Shown piece by piece: positions 15,046 to 23,666 of a DNA stretch of 64,000 bases. The position numbers and the translations under genes are program-made. Below the pieces are notes generated by a model. The model ran no database searches, was not told the origin of the DNA, and was given only the letters and a program-made list of their open reading frames with translations. This DNA comes from JBMYRH01 sp049602155 (GTDB lineage Bacteria; Myxococcota_A; UBA9042; PHBI01; JBMYRH01): contig JBMYRH010000008.1 of assembly GCA_049602155.1 (NCBI GenBank), positions 194,153 to 258,152 on the forward strand, given 5' to 3'. Each line of letters starts with the position of its first letter. Position 1 is the stretch's first letter.

Positions 15046-15914
15046 GCCTGAGGCGCTCCGCCGACCTTGATCGGCGTGTGCGCAGGGTGCGTCGGCCATG
15101 CCCATAGCTCGCCCTCGATCGCCTCGGCGAGCGGCGCGAGTAGCCTGGGGATGGAGGCCCAGTCATGAAGCTGGCTAAAGTGGCTCAAGACGAGCCGTGG
15201 ACAACGCAACAGCTCTGTCCGCGCCATGAGGTCCCGTAAGTGCACGTGGCCGCCTTGTCGCGCCGCGGCATAGGGTTTGCTGTCGTCCAAAAAGGTGCAC
15301 TCAAGCACGACGACTTCGCTGTCCATGAGCTCGGGCAGGTCGTCGACGACCTCGACCAGCGTGTCGCCCGTGACGGACAGCAAAGCTTTCCGCTGCGTGC
15401 GGGTGATCGTGACCCCTCGGCTCTTGAGTTCACGGAGCTCATGACCCTCTTTGCCGATGAACTCCGGGGCGAGCTTGTCGACCCGTTTGGTGACGGTGTA
15501 GCCCAAAGACGGCACCACATGGCGTGTTCGAAAGGCCGTGAGCTCGATGTCTTTTCGGAGCTGGACGGTGTCTCCGGGGGACATGGCCACAAAGTGAGCT
15601 GCCGAATCGACGCGTTGTAGGGTGTTCCACTGCGTGATCAGGCCTTCGAGGGCTTCGATGCATGCTTCAGGGGCGTAGATCGTCGGGGGCGTAAGTCGGA
15701 AGAAGCTCCGCATCGCGACGAGGTAGGGCAGGCCCGCTGCGTGATCCACGTGCGTGTGGGTCAGCGCGATATGCTCGCAGCGGACGAGCTCCCGTGGCCC
15801 ACGGCCTACATCGATGGCCAATTTGAGCTGTGGCACGACGAGGTGAGTCTCCAGTCCCCCGAGAGAGGAGCCGGTGATCTCAAGGCCCTGAACGCTGATT
15901 GGAGAGGTATGCAT
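15039..15914 (-). CDS. Metallo-beta-lactamase-fold hydrolase (RNase Z-like)
   Basis: 291-aa MBL-fold protein. The metal motif THTHVDHAAGLP (His53, His55, Asp57, His58) is intact, and later ligands appear in SVTGDTLVEV and the C-terminal RLVLSHFSQLH. The layout resembles tRNase Z and related short hydrolases, but the long insertion around residues 130-190 and the lack of a clear exosite make RNA processing unproven. ATG 15914 is chosen because the first conserved strand (VQGLEITGSSLGG) begins a few residues later; the ribosome binding site is weak. It is convergent with the PilZ-like gene and divergent from the kelch-like lipoprotein. Confidence 0.75.
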   Translation of the reverse strand: MHTSPISVQGLEITGSSLGGLETHLVVPQLKLAIDVGRGPRELVRCEHIALTHTHVDHAAGLPYLVAMRSFFRLTPPTIYAPEACIEALEGLITQWNTLQRVDSAAHFVAMSPGDTVQLRKDIELTAFRTRHVVPSLGYTVTKRVDKLAPEFIGKEGHELRELKSRGVTITRTQRKALLSVTGDTLVEVVDDLPELMDSEVVVLECTFLDDSKPYAAARQGGHVHLRDLMARTELLRCPRLVLSHFSQLHDWASIPRLLAPLAEAIEGELWAWPTHPAHTPIKVGGAPQAQ

Positions 15915-16015
15915 CGTGGAGGTGTGGTTGGCCCAGTCCGAGAAGAGCGCGGACGTCTTGTGAGCCCTGCTTCTGCCGTGGTAGAACGCGCCGGTCTCTA
16001 GCGAAGGACAATGAC

Positions 16016-17854
16016 ATGCCACGCCTTGAATCGCTACCCTCGGAGCCGGGCCTCGCCCCGGTTCATCGGCACCCGGCCCGCGTCGTGACGACGCTGTGCC
16101 TGATCGCCGCGATCGGAGGGTTCGCCCCCGCTTGCGATGAGGGTGTGCAACCGGAGCCTGGCTCGGGCGGACTCGGGGTGAGCGTGAACGCGCTCACGAC
16201 GCAGGCCTGCTCTGATGGCGTGGGCAACGGTGCGGCGCTTGATGAGATCGCCGAGGTCACGATCGTCGTGACCGGAGTCGATCCGGTCGCCCCCGAAGGT
16301 TCAGCGCCGACGGTGTTGGTGAACGACACGCGCACCTTGGGTGGTGAGTCGGCTATCACCGTGCAGGAGGTACCTGAGGGCAGCGCGCACAAGCTCGAGA
16401 TCATGGGCACGACCGCGGCAGGTGAGCGTGCCTGGTACGCGATGGAGCCCGAGCTTGAGGTCCTTCGAAACGAAGACAACCCCGTGGAGTTGTTGCTCAC
16501 CCGTTATGGTGGCTTCAACTGCGCTGAGGCGACCGAGAAGTCTTATACAAACGTCGTGTTTCCAGCGATCGTCACCTTAGGAGACGGTCGCATCATGGCG
16601 TCAGGTGGTTTCACGCAGATCGACGGTGACCACCTCGCAGGTGCCTCCTCACAGGGCATCATCTACGATCCAAAGACGGGCGAGGTGACTGGCCCGTTCG
16701 ATATGCAGAGCGAGAATGGACGCGCCGGTCACGCGATGGTCTACATGCCCGACCTTGAGGGCGGGGGCAGTGGACAGGTCCTCATCATCGGCGGCATGAC
16801 GCGTCTACGTGTCGATGAGAAGAGCGCATTCCCCTTTCGACCGAGCGCAAACAAAGATTACGTCCGCAACGACGTGCTCGTCTACGATATCGACAGCAAC
16901 TCCTTCACGACGATCGCCGATCCCATGCACCGTAAACGTGCGTTCCCACGCGCTGTGCTGATGAGCGACGGCACTGTCACCATCACAGGCGGCGGTGATT
17001 GGCCCGAGGAGTCGGATGACGAGTACAGGCGTGTCGATGTGTTCGATCCGCTCAAGGATGGTGGCCCCGGGTTCCTTACACTGTCTAGCTTCGAGAGCGA
17101 GGTGACCCGCTCGGGTCATGCGATGGCGTTCCTCAAGAACAACGAGAGCGGACAGAGCCACTTCTTGCTCTGGGGCGGCACATCGAGCATCGGCGACGTC
17201 GCCGAGATTCTCCGTCAATCGCCACAGCAGCGTGAGGGTGTCGATGGCACCTTTGCCCAGGTGACTGAGGCCGGCGGTGAGGGTGTGTCTGGAGGGTTCT
17301 CGACCTACTTCTCGGAGTTGACCCCGCTCAGTAATGACGCCGCAGGGCGCCAGCGTTTCTTGCTCACCGGCGGTGTGCGAGAGTCTGGTGGGGTCATGCA
17401 GAAGCCACGCGCGGATGAGGCCTTTATCCTCGTGTACTCCGAGGAGGGCGTGAAATCGAACGTCTCGATCTTCGCGGCCCCTGGGTTTGGGGCTGGTCGT
17501 GTGTTCCACAGCGCTGCGAGCCACGACGGTCGCAACCTGAGCGTGGTGGGTGGCTTCGCCATCAACACCTGCGGGGACCAGTGCAACGCCTTCGAGGCGA
17601 TCAGCGATGGCGCGATTCGCTTCTGGAGCAATGACGCCTATGACAGCGACCCAAGCGATGTGACCGCGTGGTCTGACGCCCCTGACTCGGCGAACTTTAG
17701 CGTCCGCGGGGGCATGGCGGGTCAGGCATCGGCTGGCGGCCGAGTCCTCTTGGTGGGTGGTGAGCCCACTCTCGACAACTTCGGTGTCGACACGGACTCC
17801 ATCGGGGCAGCCGTGATCGAAGTCTACACACCTTCCAACCTCTTCCAGCTGTAG
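16016..17854 (+). CDS. Kelch-repeat-like lipoprotein
   Basis: 612-aa exported protein. The signal segment ends at GGFAPAC, a plausible lipobox. After an Ig-like region (about 60-165) the rest is a beta-propeller of kelch character: repeated blocks of hydrophobic strand, GG doublet and a spaced aromatic, e.g. IVTLGDGRIMASGGF, GQVLIIGGMT, RAVLMSDGTVTITGGG, FLLTGGV, LSVVGGF and RVLLVGGEPT. Propellers of this sort usually bind protein or polysaccharide partners on the surface. Start ATG 16016 follows AAGGA. The PEGA-domain gene begins 12 bp after the stop and probably shares the transcript. No catalytic motif is visible. Confidence 0.78.
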   Translation: MPRLESLPSEPGLAPVHRHPARVVTTLCLIAAIGGFAPACDEGVQPEPGSGGLGVSVNALTTQACSDGVGNGAALDEIAEVTIVVTGVDPVAPEGSAPTVLVNDTRTLGGESAITVQEVPEGSAHKLEIMGTTAAGERAWYAMEPELEVLRNEDNPVELLLTRYGGFNCAEATEKSYTNVVFPAIVTLGDGRIMASGGFTQIDGDHLAGASSQGIIYDPKTGEVTGPFDMQSENGRAGHAMVYMPDLEGGGSGQVLIIGGMTRLRVDEKSAFPFRPSANKDYVRNDVLVYDIDSNSFTTIADPMHRKRAFPRAVLMSDGTVTITGGGDWPEESDDEYRRVDVFDPLKDGGPGFLTLSSFESEVTRSGHAMAFLKNNESGQSHFLLWGGTSSIGDVAEILRQSPQQREGVDGTFAQVTEAGGEGVSGGFSTYFSELTPLSNDAAGRQRFLLTGGVRESGGVMQKPRADEAFILVYSEEGVKSNVSIFAAPGFGAGRVFHSAASHDGRNLSVVGGFAINTCGDQCNAFEAISDGAIRFWSNDAYDSDPSDVTAWSDAPDSANFSVRGGMAGQASAGGRVLLVGGEPTLDNFGVDTDSIGAAVIEVYTPSNLFQL

Positions 17855-17866
17855 AAGGAGCGAGAC

Positions 17867-19243
17867 GTGACTATGTATTCGCTGCTCGACCCTCGTACCC
17901 CAGCAATCCGCGTCATCGCGGTCTTGGTGGCGGTCTGCATTTTGAACCTCGACTTCGCGCTCGTCGCTCAGGGGCGCCTGGAGCCTCAGGTCGCGAGTGC
18001 CCAGGGGAAGGAGCGCCGTGTCGCGCTCTTTGTCTTGCCAAAGAACTCCGCGGTTGAGGGGGACGCGCAGGTCCTCCAGACGCTCTTGCGTACCGAGGTC
18101 TCCCGCCTCGCGGGTGTTCGGCTCATCACGGGGACGCCTGAGCCCGACGCAAGCGTCGAGAATCAGGTGGGGCCCGCCATTGAAGACGGTGTCCGTGCCC
18201 TTAACAGCAAGGATGACGCCCGCGCCGAGGAGTACCTCAGTGAGGCCTATGAGGCGCTGATTCGAAACACTGGGCCTCTCCCGCGGCGAGCGATGGCTCG
18301 CACGCTCAAGGGGCTTGGCGTCGCCCGCGTCATGGGGGGCCAGCTCCGGGCTGGCCAAGAGATGATGCGCGCATCGCTCAACCTGTGGCCGGACCAGCAG
18401 CCGCCCGAGTACGCCTATTCGTTGGACGTGCTGAATGCCTTTAAGACTGTGCAGCAGCAACATGTCGAGGGCACTACGGGGGGCGTGGCGGTGATCACAG
18501 AGCCCGCCGGTGCACGTGTCTCGGTCGGTGGCGAGGTCAAAGGCTACGCGACTTTGAAGGTGGGCGACTTGCCTGCGGGTCTGCACTGGATCGAGGCTAC
18601 GCTCGACGGCTATGAGCGCTCCGGCGCCTTCGTAGAGATCCGAGGTGGTGAGGAGACGACGCATCGGTTCGCGCTTCAGCCACGGGCCAACAGCGCATCG
18701 TACGAAGCGCTCATCGACGAAGGGACACGCTATGTCCGCAGCAAGAAGAAGATGGGCTCGGTCCTCCCGGGCCTGAACGCCTTGTTGGGATCTGAGGAGA
18801 TCATCTTCGTGACCGCGGACGGCAAGGGGAGCGCCTACGCGTTCCGTGGCTGGTACCAAAGTGCGGCTGGCATGGCCCCAGTGAAAGTCACGGTGAACCG
18901 TGACGCACAGTTCCTGACCAGCCTGCAGCAGTTTATGGCCGTGACGCTGAACGCTGAGACGGCAGAGGACGAGGTGATGCTGCCACTCGATGCACCCCCA
19001 CGCTCAAGCGAAGTGTCAGGAGGAAGCCAGGGCTCGGATGACTTGTTCATTGATCCCAGTGACTCAATCCTGAAGTCAGAGGGCGGTGCAGAAGGCCAGT
19101 CCGTCATCGAGACGTGGTGGTTTTGGACCATCATTGGCTCGGCGTTGGCCGGGATCGGCGTAGGCCTCGGTGTCGCTTTGAGCGGTGAAGAGGCTGAGCA
19201 AGGTCCCGTGGGCGACGTTCTGATTCAGCTCAACTCGTTTTAG
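17867..19243 (+). CDS. PEGA-domain protein with C-terminal membrane segment
   Basis: 458-aa envelope protein. It has an N-terminal signal or anchor (AIRVIAVLVAVCILNLDFAL), a helical TPR-like region (about 95-185) with AEEYLSEAYEAL and GQLRAGQEMMRASLNLWP, and a PEGA domain at about 203-270 (VAVITEPAGARVSVGGEVKG then LPAGLHWIEATLDGYE). Near residue 410 is a hydrophobic segment (WWFWTIIGSALAGIGVGLGV) that probably spans the membrane. Such proteins are common in myxobacterial gliding and envelope complexes and in regulators sensing cell-surface states. GTG 17867 has AAGGAG about 7 bp upstream and follows the kelch-like gene by 12 bp. Specific role unknown. Confidence 0.78.
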   Translation: MTMYSLLDPRTPAIRVIAVLVAVCILNLDFALVAQGRLEPQVASAQGKERRVALFVLPKNSAVEGDAQVLQTLLRTEVSRLAGVRLITGTPEPDASVENQVGPAIEDGVRALNSKDDARAEEYLSEAYEALIRNTGPLPRRAMARTLKGLGVARVMGGQLRAGQEMMRASLNLWPDQQPPEYAYSLDVLNAFKTVQQQHVEGTTGGVAVITEPAGARVSVGGEVKGYATLKVGDLPAGLHWIEATLDGYERSGAFVEIRGGEETTHRFALQPRANSASYEALIDEGTRYVRSKKKMGSVLPGLNALLGSEEIIFVTADGKGSAYAFRGWYQSAAGMAPVKVTVNRDAQFLTSLQQFMAVTLNAETAEDEVMLPLDAPPRSSEVSGGSQGSDDLFIDPSDSILKSEGGAEGQSVIETWWFWTIIGSALAGIGVGLGVALSGEEAEQGPVGDVLIQLNSF

Positions 19244-19330
19244 GGCGCCCCTGAGCTCATCCATGCGCTCACTCTGAGGGCCAAGTCCCTCGACCGTGCA
19301 CATCGTGAGGCGACGAGTGTGCGGCCGTGC

Positions 19331-19525
19331 CATGTGGACTCGCCGCCGTGGTTGACCTCGCGGTACAGCCGGGACGGAGCCATGCCAAGGCAGCTCCGGT
19401 GGGGTGACCTCGCGGTGCAGGCGGGTACGGAGCCATGCCAAGGCAGCTCCGGTGGGGTGACCTCGCGGTGCAGGCGGTACGGAGTCATGCCAAGGCAGCT
19501 CCGGTGGGGTGATCTCTCGTTGTCC
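19331..19525. repeat. 53-bp imperfect tandem repeat (minisatellite)
   Basis: Two nearly identical units, 19381-19433 (53 bp) and 19434-19485 (52 bp), each begin CATGCCAAGGCAGCTCCGGT and end in ACGGAG plus one or two bases. A third copy matches for about 27 bp from 19486. A diverged copy (19331-19380) precedes them. Unit lengths of 50, 53 and 52 shift the reading frame, so this is not a protein repeat. It lies in the convergent spacer between the PEGA gene and the DsbA-like gene. Function unknown. Confidence 0.9.
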
Positions 19526-19716
19526 TCTGTCGCGGAGATGCTGAGGTGGAGCCTCTCATGGAGTGACCGACGTTGGGGGCCGACCAGATCACGCGAACCC
19601 TCGATGACGTGGCGCACGGGGACTTCGAGGTCCACGGAGGACACCCCATCGACATGCGAGCGCGGGCCATCACTCTCGAGGGGGCTCGGGGCGCGCCAGT
19701 GGCACTGGGCAAACAT

Positions 19717-19747
19717 AAAAAAAGCCACGTCGCAGGACGACGTGGCT
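19717..19747 (-). terminator. Rho-independent terminator of the triple-DsbA gene
   Basis: Read on the reverse strand, arm AGCCACGTCG (19738-19747) pairs perfectly with CGACGTGGCT (19723-19732) around a 5-nt loop and is followed by seven T (19717-19723). It begins 22 bp after the stop of the gene at 19770-21785. Confidence 0.9.
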
Positions 19748-19769
19748 TCCTCGGGACGAGGTGCTGAGC

Positions 19770-21785
19770 CTACTTCTTAGGCTTCAGCAGGTACTTGTCG
19801 ATGACAGAGACGAAGGCCGCCTTGTTGTAGCCAGAGGGCGAGGTGAACTTCCGACCATTGATGAAGATGGTCGGGGTGCCGCGGACCTGAGCCTTTCGGG
19901 CCTCGGACATGTCGGCCTCTACCTTCTCAGCGATCTTGGGGTCCTCGAGGCAGGCCTCGAATTTGCCATCATCGAGCCCGACCGTGTCAGCGTAGGTGTC
20001 GAACTTCTTCTGGGCGAGCTCCTTCTGATTTGTGAAGAGCTCGTCGTGGTACTCCCAGAACTTCCCTTGTGCGCCGGCGCACTCCGCGGCGATTGCCGCA
20101 TCTTTGGCCTCGCGATGGAAGTTCAGCGGGAAGTGCTTGAACGCCACGACCAGGTCTTTGCCGTAGTGCGCCTGCACCTCTTTTAGGGGTTTCCCGACGC
20201 GGGAGCAGAATGGGCATTGGAAGTCCGAGAACTCGACGATTTGAACCTTCGCCTTGGGGTTGCCGATGACATTGGCTTTGCTCAAGTCAAAGGTGTGCAC
20301 CTTGGCGTCCAAGGGCTCAAAGACCTTACCGTTCTTGATGATCTCGTCGTAGAGCTTCTCCGGCGCGATGCTCTTAGCGACCGCGAGCTTCTCAGCCTTC
20401 TTCAGCTCCTCAGCGACGAGGGATTTGAACTCCTCGGGGGGCTTGGCACCGGTGAGCTTACGTCCATTGATGAAGGTGTTGGGCGTGCCACGCGCGGTGA
20501 CCTTGCCAGCCAACTCTTGGTCGGCGCTGATGACGCCCTTGTGGGTGCCCGCCTCCATGCAGCGCTTGAACTTAGCCATGTTCAGGCCGAGCTCGGTCGC
20601 ATAAGCGGTCAGGTTCTCGCCCTTGAGCGCGCGCTGATTGGCGAAGAGCTTGTCATGGTACTCCCAGAACTTGCCCTGATCGTTGGCGCACATCGCCGCC
20701 TCAGACGCAGGGAAGGCGTCTTTGTGGAAGGGGAGGGGGTTGTGCTTGAAGACGATGCGCACCTTCTCGCCGAACTCCTTCTCGACAGCCTCGAGGCTCG
20801 GCAAGACGCGCTTACAGAATGGGCATTGGAACTCACTGAACACGACGATCGTCACCGGCGCGTTCACGTCGCCCTTCATCGCGTCCGTCTTGGGATCCAC
20901 GCTGACTTTGTAGACGGTACGATCCGGTGGACGCTGCTTGTTCTTCTTCTGCGACTTGGAGGTGACCGCTGGGGGCGTCTTGCCACCGTGGATGTATGCC
21001 GAGAGGTCCTTGTTGTTCGTCTTGAGGCGCTCTTTGAGCCACTCCTCGCCCATCTTCCCCGCTGTGTTGGCGGCGACGATCTCTGCGTCGATGATCTCCT
21101 TGAAGCGCTGGAAGGGTTGCGCACCCTTGAGCACCTTACCGTTCACGAAGAAGGCTGGCGTCCCAGAGGCGCCGACCGCGTTCGAGATAGCGCGGTTCTT
21201 GTCGACCCACGCCCCGATCGCGGAATTCTTCAGCTCGGCTTCAAACTTCTCCATGTTGAAGACGCACTTGGGGTCGCCCTCTTCGCACAACTCGGAGGCG
21301 TACTTCTTCAGGTCAGCCTCTTTGAGGGCCCGCTGGTTGGAGAACAGCTTGTCGTGCATCTCCCAGAACTTGCCCTGGTTATCAGCCGCCACGCTGGCGA
21401 TGGCGGCGAGGCGCGCTTCCTTATGGAAGGGCAGCGCGTTGTGCATAAACGCGATGGCGACGTCCCCTTTGTACGTCTCCTTGATCTTGGCCATCGTGGG
21501 GTTCACGCGGGAGCAGAATGGGCATTGGAAGTCCGAGAACTCGATGATCTGGACCTTCGCCTTTTCGGTGGGCGTCGTCGGTGCAGAGTAGTCGCCGACT
21601 GACTTCGTCGAGCCCACGGGTGCTGCAGCGGCTGCAGCGGCTGCGGCGCCGGTCGACGTTGCTGCGGCCTTGCCACCCTCGGCGCCACCAGCTTCTGCAG
21701 CCGGAGCCGCCTCACCATGGCCACCGCCTCCACAGCCCACCGCCAACACGGCGCTGGTGAGGAGAATCATCCATTTAACCTTCAT
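19770..21785 (-). CDS. Lipoprotein with three DsbA/thioredoxin domains
   Basis: 671-aa exported protein: signal ending in LAVGC (Cys18), a Gly/Ala-rich linker with a run of ten Ala (residues 47-56 region), then three consecutive DsbA-like (Thioredoxin_4) domains. Their CPFC active sites are at 88-91, 321-324 and 524-527, each preceded by FS[DE]FQ, and the cis-Pro loops are GTPAF (Pro210), GTPNTF (Pro435) and GTPTIF (Pro638). Each domain also repeats a GKFWE(M/Y)HD(K/E)LF helix. Single-domain relatives are about 200-250 aa, so this is an internal triplication. It probably catalyses disulfide oxidation or isomerisation in the many Cys-rich lipoproteins encoded nearby. ATG 21785 has GGAGGA 8 bp upstream; a strong terminator follows. 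Confidence 0.92.
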   Translation of the reverse strand: MKVKWMILLTSAVLAVGCGGGGHGEAAPAAEAGGAEGGKAAATSTGAAAAAAAAAPVGSTKSVGDYSAPTTPTEKAKVQIIEFSDFQCPFCSRVNPTMAKIKETYKGDVAIAFMHNALPFHKEARLAAIASVAADNQGKFWEMHDKLFSNQRALKEADLKKYASELCEEGDPKCVFNMEKFEAELKNSAIGAWVDKNRAISNAVGASGTPAFFVNGKVLKGAQPFQRFKEIIDAEIVAANTAGKMGEEWLKERLKTNNKDLSAYIHGGKTPPAVTSKSQKKNKQRPPDRTVYKVSVDPKTDAMKGDVNAPVTIVVFSEFQCPFCKRVLPSLEAVEKEFGEKVRIVFKHNPLPFHKDAFPASEAAMCANDQGKFWEYHDKLFANQRALKGENLTAYATELGLNMAKFKRCMEAGTHKGVISADQELAGKVTARGTPNTFINGRKLTGAKPPEEFKSLVAEELKKAEKLAVAKSIAPEKLYDEIIKNGKVFEPLDAKVHTFDLSKANVIGNPKAKVQIVEFSDFQCPFCSRVGKPLKEVQAHYGKDLVVAFKHFPLNFHREAKDAAIAAECAGAQGKFWEYHDELFTNQKELAQKKFDTYADTVGLDDGKFEACLEDPKIAEKVEADMSEARKAQVRGTPTIFINGRKFTSPSGYNKAAFVSVIDKYLLKPKK

Positions 21786-22089
21786 CTTCGCTGTCCTCCG
21801 ATTACGCAGCCATCTGCAAGGCACAGGTGCTGATGGTGCTTTTTTTCTTATGCATTCCAGCGTGTTGGCTCTTCTTTGGGGCCGGCGGAACGCGTCGGCG
21901 GAATATCTCATAGCGCCTTGCCCTTCGCAACTGTTACCTGGGCCCTTGAGAGGCCTCTCTCCCAGGTCCTTGAGGAGAGCAAGGCTTCGAACAGCTCCGT
22001 GGCTTGGGCGGTCAGCGGGCGCTTCAACTCGGCTGTCGTCTCTCTGGGTTAGGGTGGTATAGAGGCGGCAGGTTCGATTCGGAGTCTTC
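21786..22089. other. Divergent promoter region with long hairpin
   Basis: 304 bp between the DsbA-like gene (-) and a transglutaminase-like gene (+). No coding frame is convincing. It contains a T-rich tract (21841-21850) and the inverted repeat listed separately at 21936-21967. Confidence 0.6.
21936..21967. repeat. Stem-loop / inverted repeat in divergent promoter region
   Basis: Arms ACCTGGG (21936-21942) and CCCAGGT (21961-21967) enclose a second inner pair GAGAG/CTCTC around GCCT. The nested pairing makes a strong hairpin on either strand. No T-tract follows, so a simple terminator is unlikely; an operator or 5' leader structure is possible. Confidence 0.6.
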
Positions 22090-23661
22090 ATGGTGATGTC
22101 AGGCGCTCTTAAAGTCGTACAGGTGACGCGTCGTCTTTGTCTGGCGGGGGTGCTCTGCCTCGCGGTGGGTTGCGGACCGGGCAAGCACGCAGACGGCACA
22201 GGGGTGGCCGAGTCGGCGCCCCCAAGCGCTGGGATCAACGAGCGCTCGACTGTAACGAGGGACGTGGCCTCCGATTCGCCAATTGAGCAACTCCTGGCGG
22301 CCACCTCGATGCGCAGCGCCTGGTACGGCCTCTACATGCTGGACAAGAAGGTGGGGCATGCTCGTATTTGGCTGCGCGCGGCCACCGATGAGGAGGAGGG
22401 GCGGTTGGTCGTCGGCACGGATGCCGAGCTCAGCGTGCAGGGCCCTGGGCAGACGACCACAGTGTCAATCGATGAGCGACGTTACTACGATGGTACGGCG
22501 CCATATGCGTTACGCATGACGGAGCTGTCTGAGACCTCTCAGGGGTTGACGACGTTGCGGCGCGCGGTGCGTGACGGTGATGGGATGCGCCTCACGACGC
22601 CCGGGCAACCCGATCCAGTCCGGCGGCTGCCCGCGACCGCGGAGACGGTTCACTCCGTGTTGGCGATGTCGCCGCTCGACTTCAAAGCGCTGGCGCCCGG
22701 CAAGGCTGTGGAGGTCTCTGTCTTCGACTGGGAGTCCCTCGCAGATCAAGTCGTGGCGGTGACCTTGAAGGGGATGTCGACCCTTCAGCGCTCCGGAGTG
22801 ACCACACCCGTGGCAGAGCTTGAGATCCAGTACAAGGGGACGGGGCTGAAGGGCATCTCTCTGATCGGGGAAGACGGCGTTGCCTTGCGGACGACCCTCG
22901 GCGCAGGGCTGGTGTTGAAGCTTGAGGAGGAGACGGTCGCCAAGGCTCGCGTCGTCGGCCTGGATGTCGTGGCCTCAGGGGTCCCGGTCGCCCGACGTCT
23001 GGTGGCACCCGCTGAGCATGATGCCCTGACCGTGACCGTGACCTTGGCAGAGGGCGCGACGCTGCCGACCGGCCCAGGCCAGCACGTCACACGCGAGGGG
23101 CCCAAGCGCCTCAAGCTGCGCCTTGATCGCTCGGTGGGTGCAGAGGTCACCGCCGCTGAGCGCGCGGAGTTCCTCTCACCACGAGGGGCCGTCAACTCCG
23201 AGCACCCTGATATCCAGGCGCAAGCGTTAGCGCTCACCGCAGGGTTAAAGACCGAGCGCGAGAAGGCGCAGGCCCTCTTGAAGTGGGTCCATCGGACCCT
23301 GAAGAAGAAGCTCGCCACGCACATCCCGAGCGCCTCTCAAGTCCTAGAGCGCCGTGTCGGGGATTGCACCGAGCATACCTGGCTGTTCGTCGCCCTTGCG
23401 AGGGCAGCGGGGGTCCCCGCCAAGCCGGTGTATGGGCTGATGTACATCGATGATGTCGCCCCGTCGTTTGGCTATCACGCGTGGGCAGACGTCTCCATCG
23501 ACGGCCGATGGATCGCCGTGGACCCGACGTGGGGCCAGCTACCTGCCGATGCCACTCATATTCGCGTTGGGGACGACGCAGTCGCGGTCGCGAGCGTCAT
23601 GGGCGGCCTCTCGATCGCTCTCCCGGACGCACCCACGGGCGGCCCACCCAACGCCCCCTGA
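22090..23661 (+). CDS. Transglutaminase-like lipoprotein
   Basis: 523-aa exported protein. The signal ends in LAVGC (lipobox). The long N-terminal region (about 60-370) is beta-rich. The C-terminal transglutaminase core has the full triad: Cys in RRVGDCTEHTWLF, His in FGYHAWADV and Asp in AVDPTWGQ. Such domains act as cysteine peptidases or protein-modifying enzymes in the envelope. Start ATG 22090 has GGAG 5 bp upstream. The gene ends 6 bp before the convergent HugZ-like gene. Whether it cleaves or crosslinks cannot be told from sequence. Confidence 0.87.
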   Translation: MVMSGALKVVQVTRRLCLAGVLCLAVGCGPGKHADGTGVAESAPPSAGINERSTVTRDVASDSPIEQLLAATSMRSAWYGLYMLDKKVGHARIWLRAATDEEEGRLVVGTDAELSVQGPGQTTTVSIDERRYYDGTAPYALRMTELSETSQGLTTLRRAVRDGDGMRLTTPGQPDPVRRLPATAETVHSVLAMSPLDFKALAPGKAVEVSVFDWESLADQVVAVTLKGMSTLQRSGVTTPVAELEIQYKGTGLKGISLIGEDGVALRTTLGAGLVLKLEEETVAKARVVGLDVVASGVPVARRLVAPAEHDALTVTVTLAEGATLPTGPGQHVTREGPKRLKLRLDRSVGAEVTAAERAEFLSPRGAVNSEHPDIQAQALALTAGLKTEREKAQALLKWVHRTLKKKLATHIPSASQVLERRVGDCTEHTWLFVALARAAGVPAKPVYGLMYIDDVAPSFGYHAWADVSIDGRWIAVDPTWGQLPADATHIRVGDDAVAVASVMGGLSIALPDAPTGGPPNAP

Positions 23662-23666
23662 GCGGG

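Larger units (their letters stand above)
19244..19769. other. Convergent intergenic region with repeat and terminator
   Basis: 526 bp between two convergent genes. It holds the 53-bp tandem repeat (19331-19525) and a terminator hairpin for the reverse-strand gene (19717-19747). The short open frames across it change frame between repeat units and are not credible genes. Confidence 0.75.

Noticed and set aside
16805..18859. 684-aa open frame on the reverse strand
   Set aside because: It runs antisense to the kelch-like and PEGA genes, whose motifs, start sites and operon spacing are convincing.
19331..19525. CRISPR array
   Set aside because: Only three and a half 53-bp units, directly abutting with no unique spacers and no cas genes nearby.
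20217..21602. 461-aa open frame on the forward strand
   Set aside because: It lies wholly opposite the triple-DsbA gene, whose three active sites, signal and terminator are clear; its protein has no family features.
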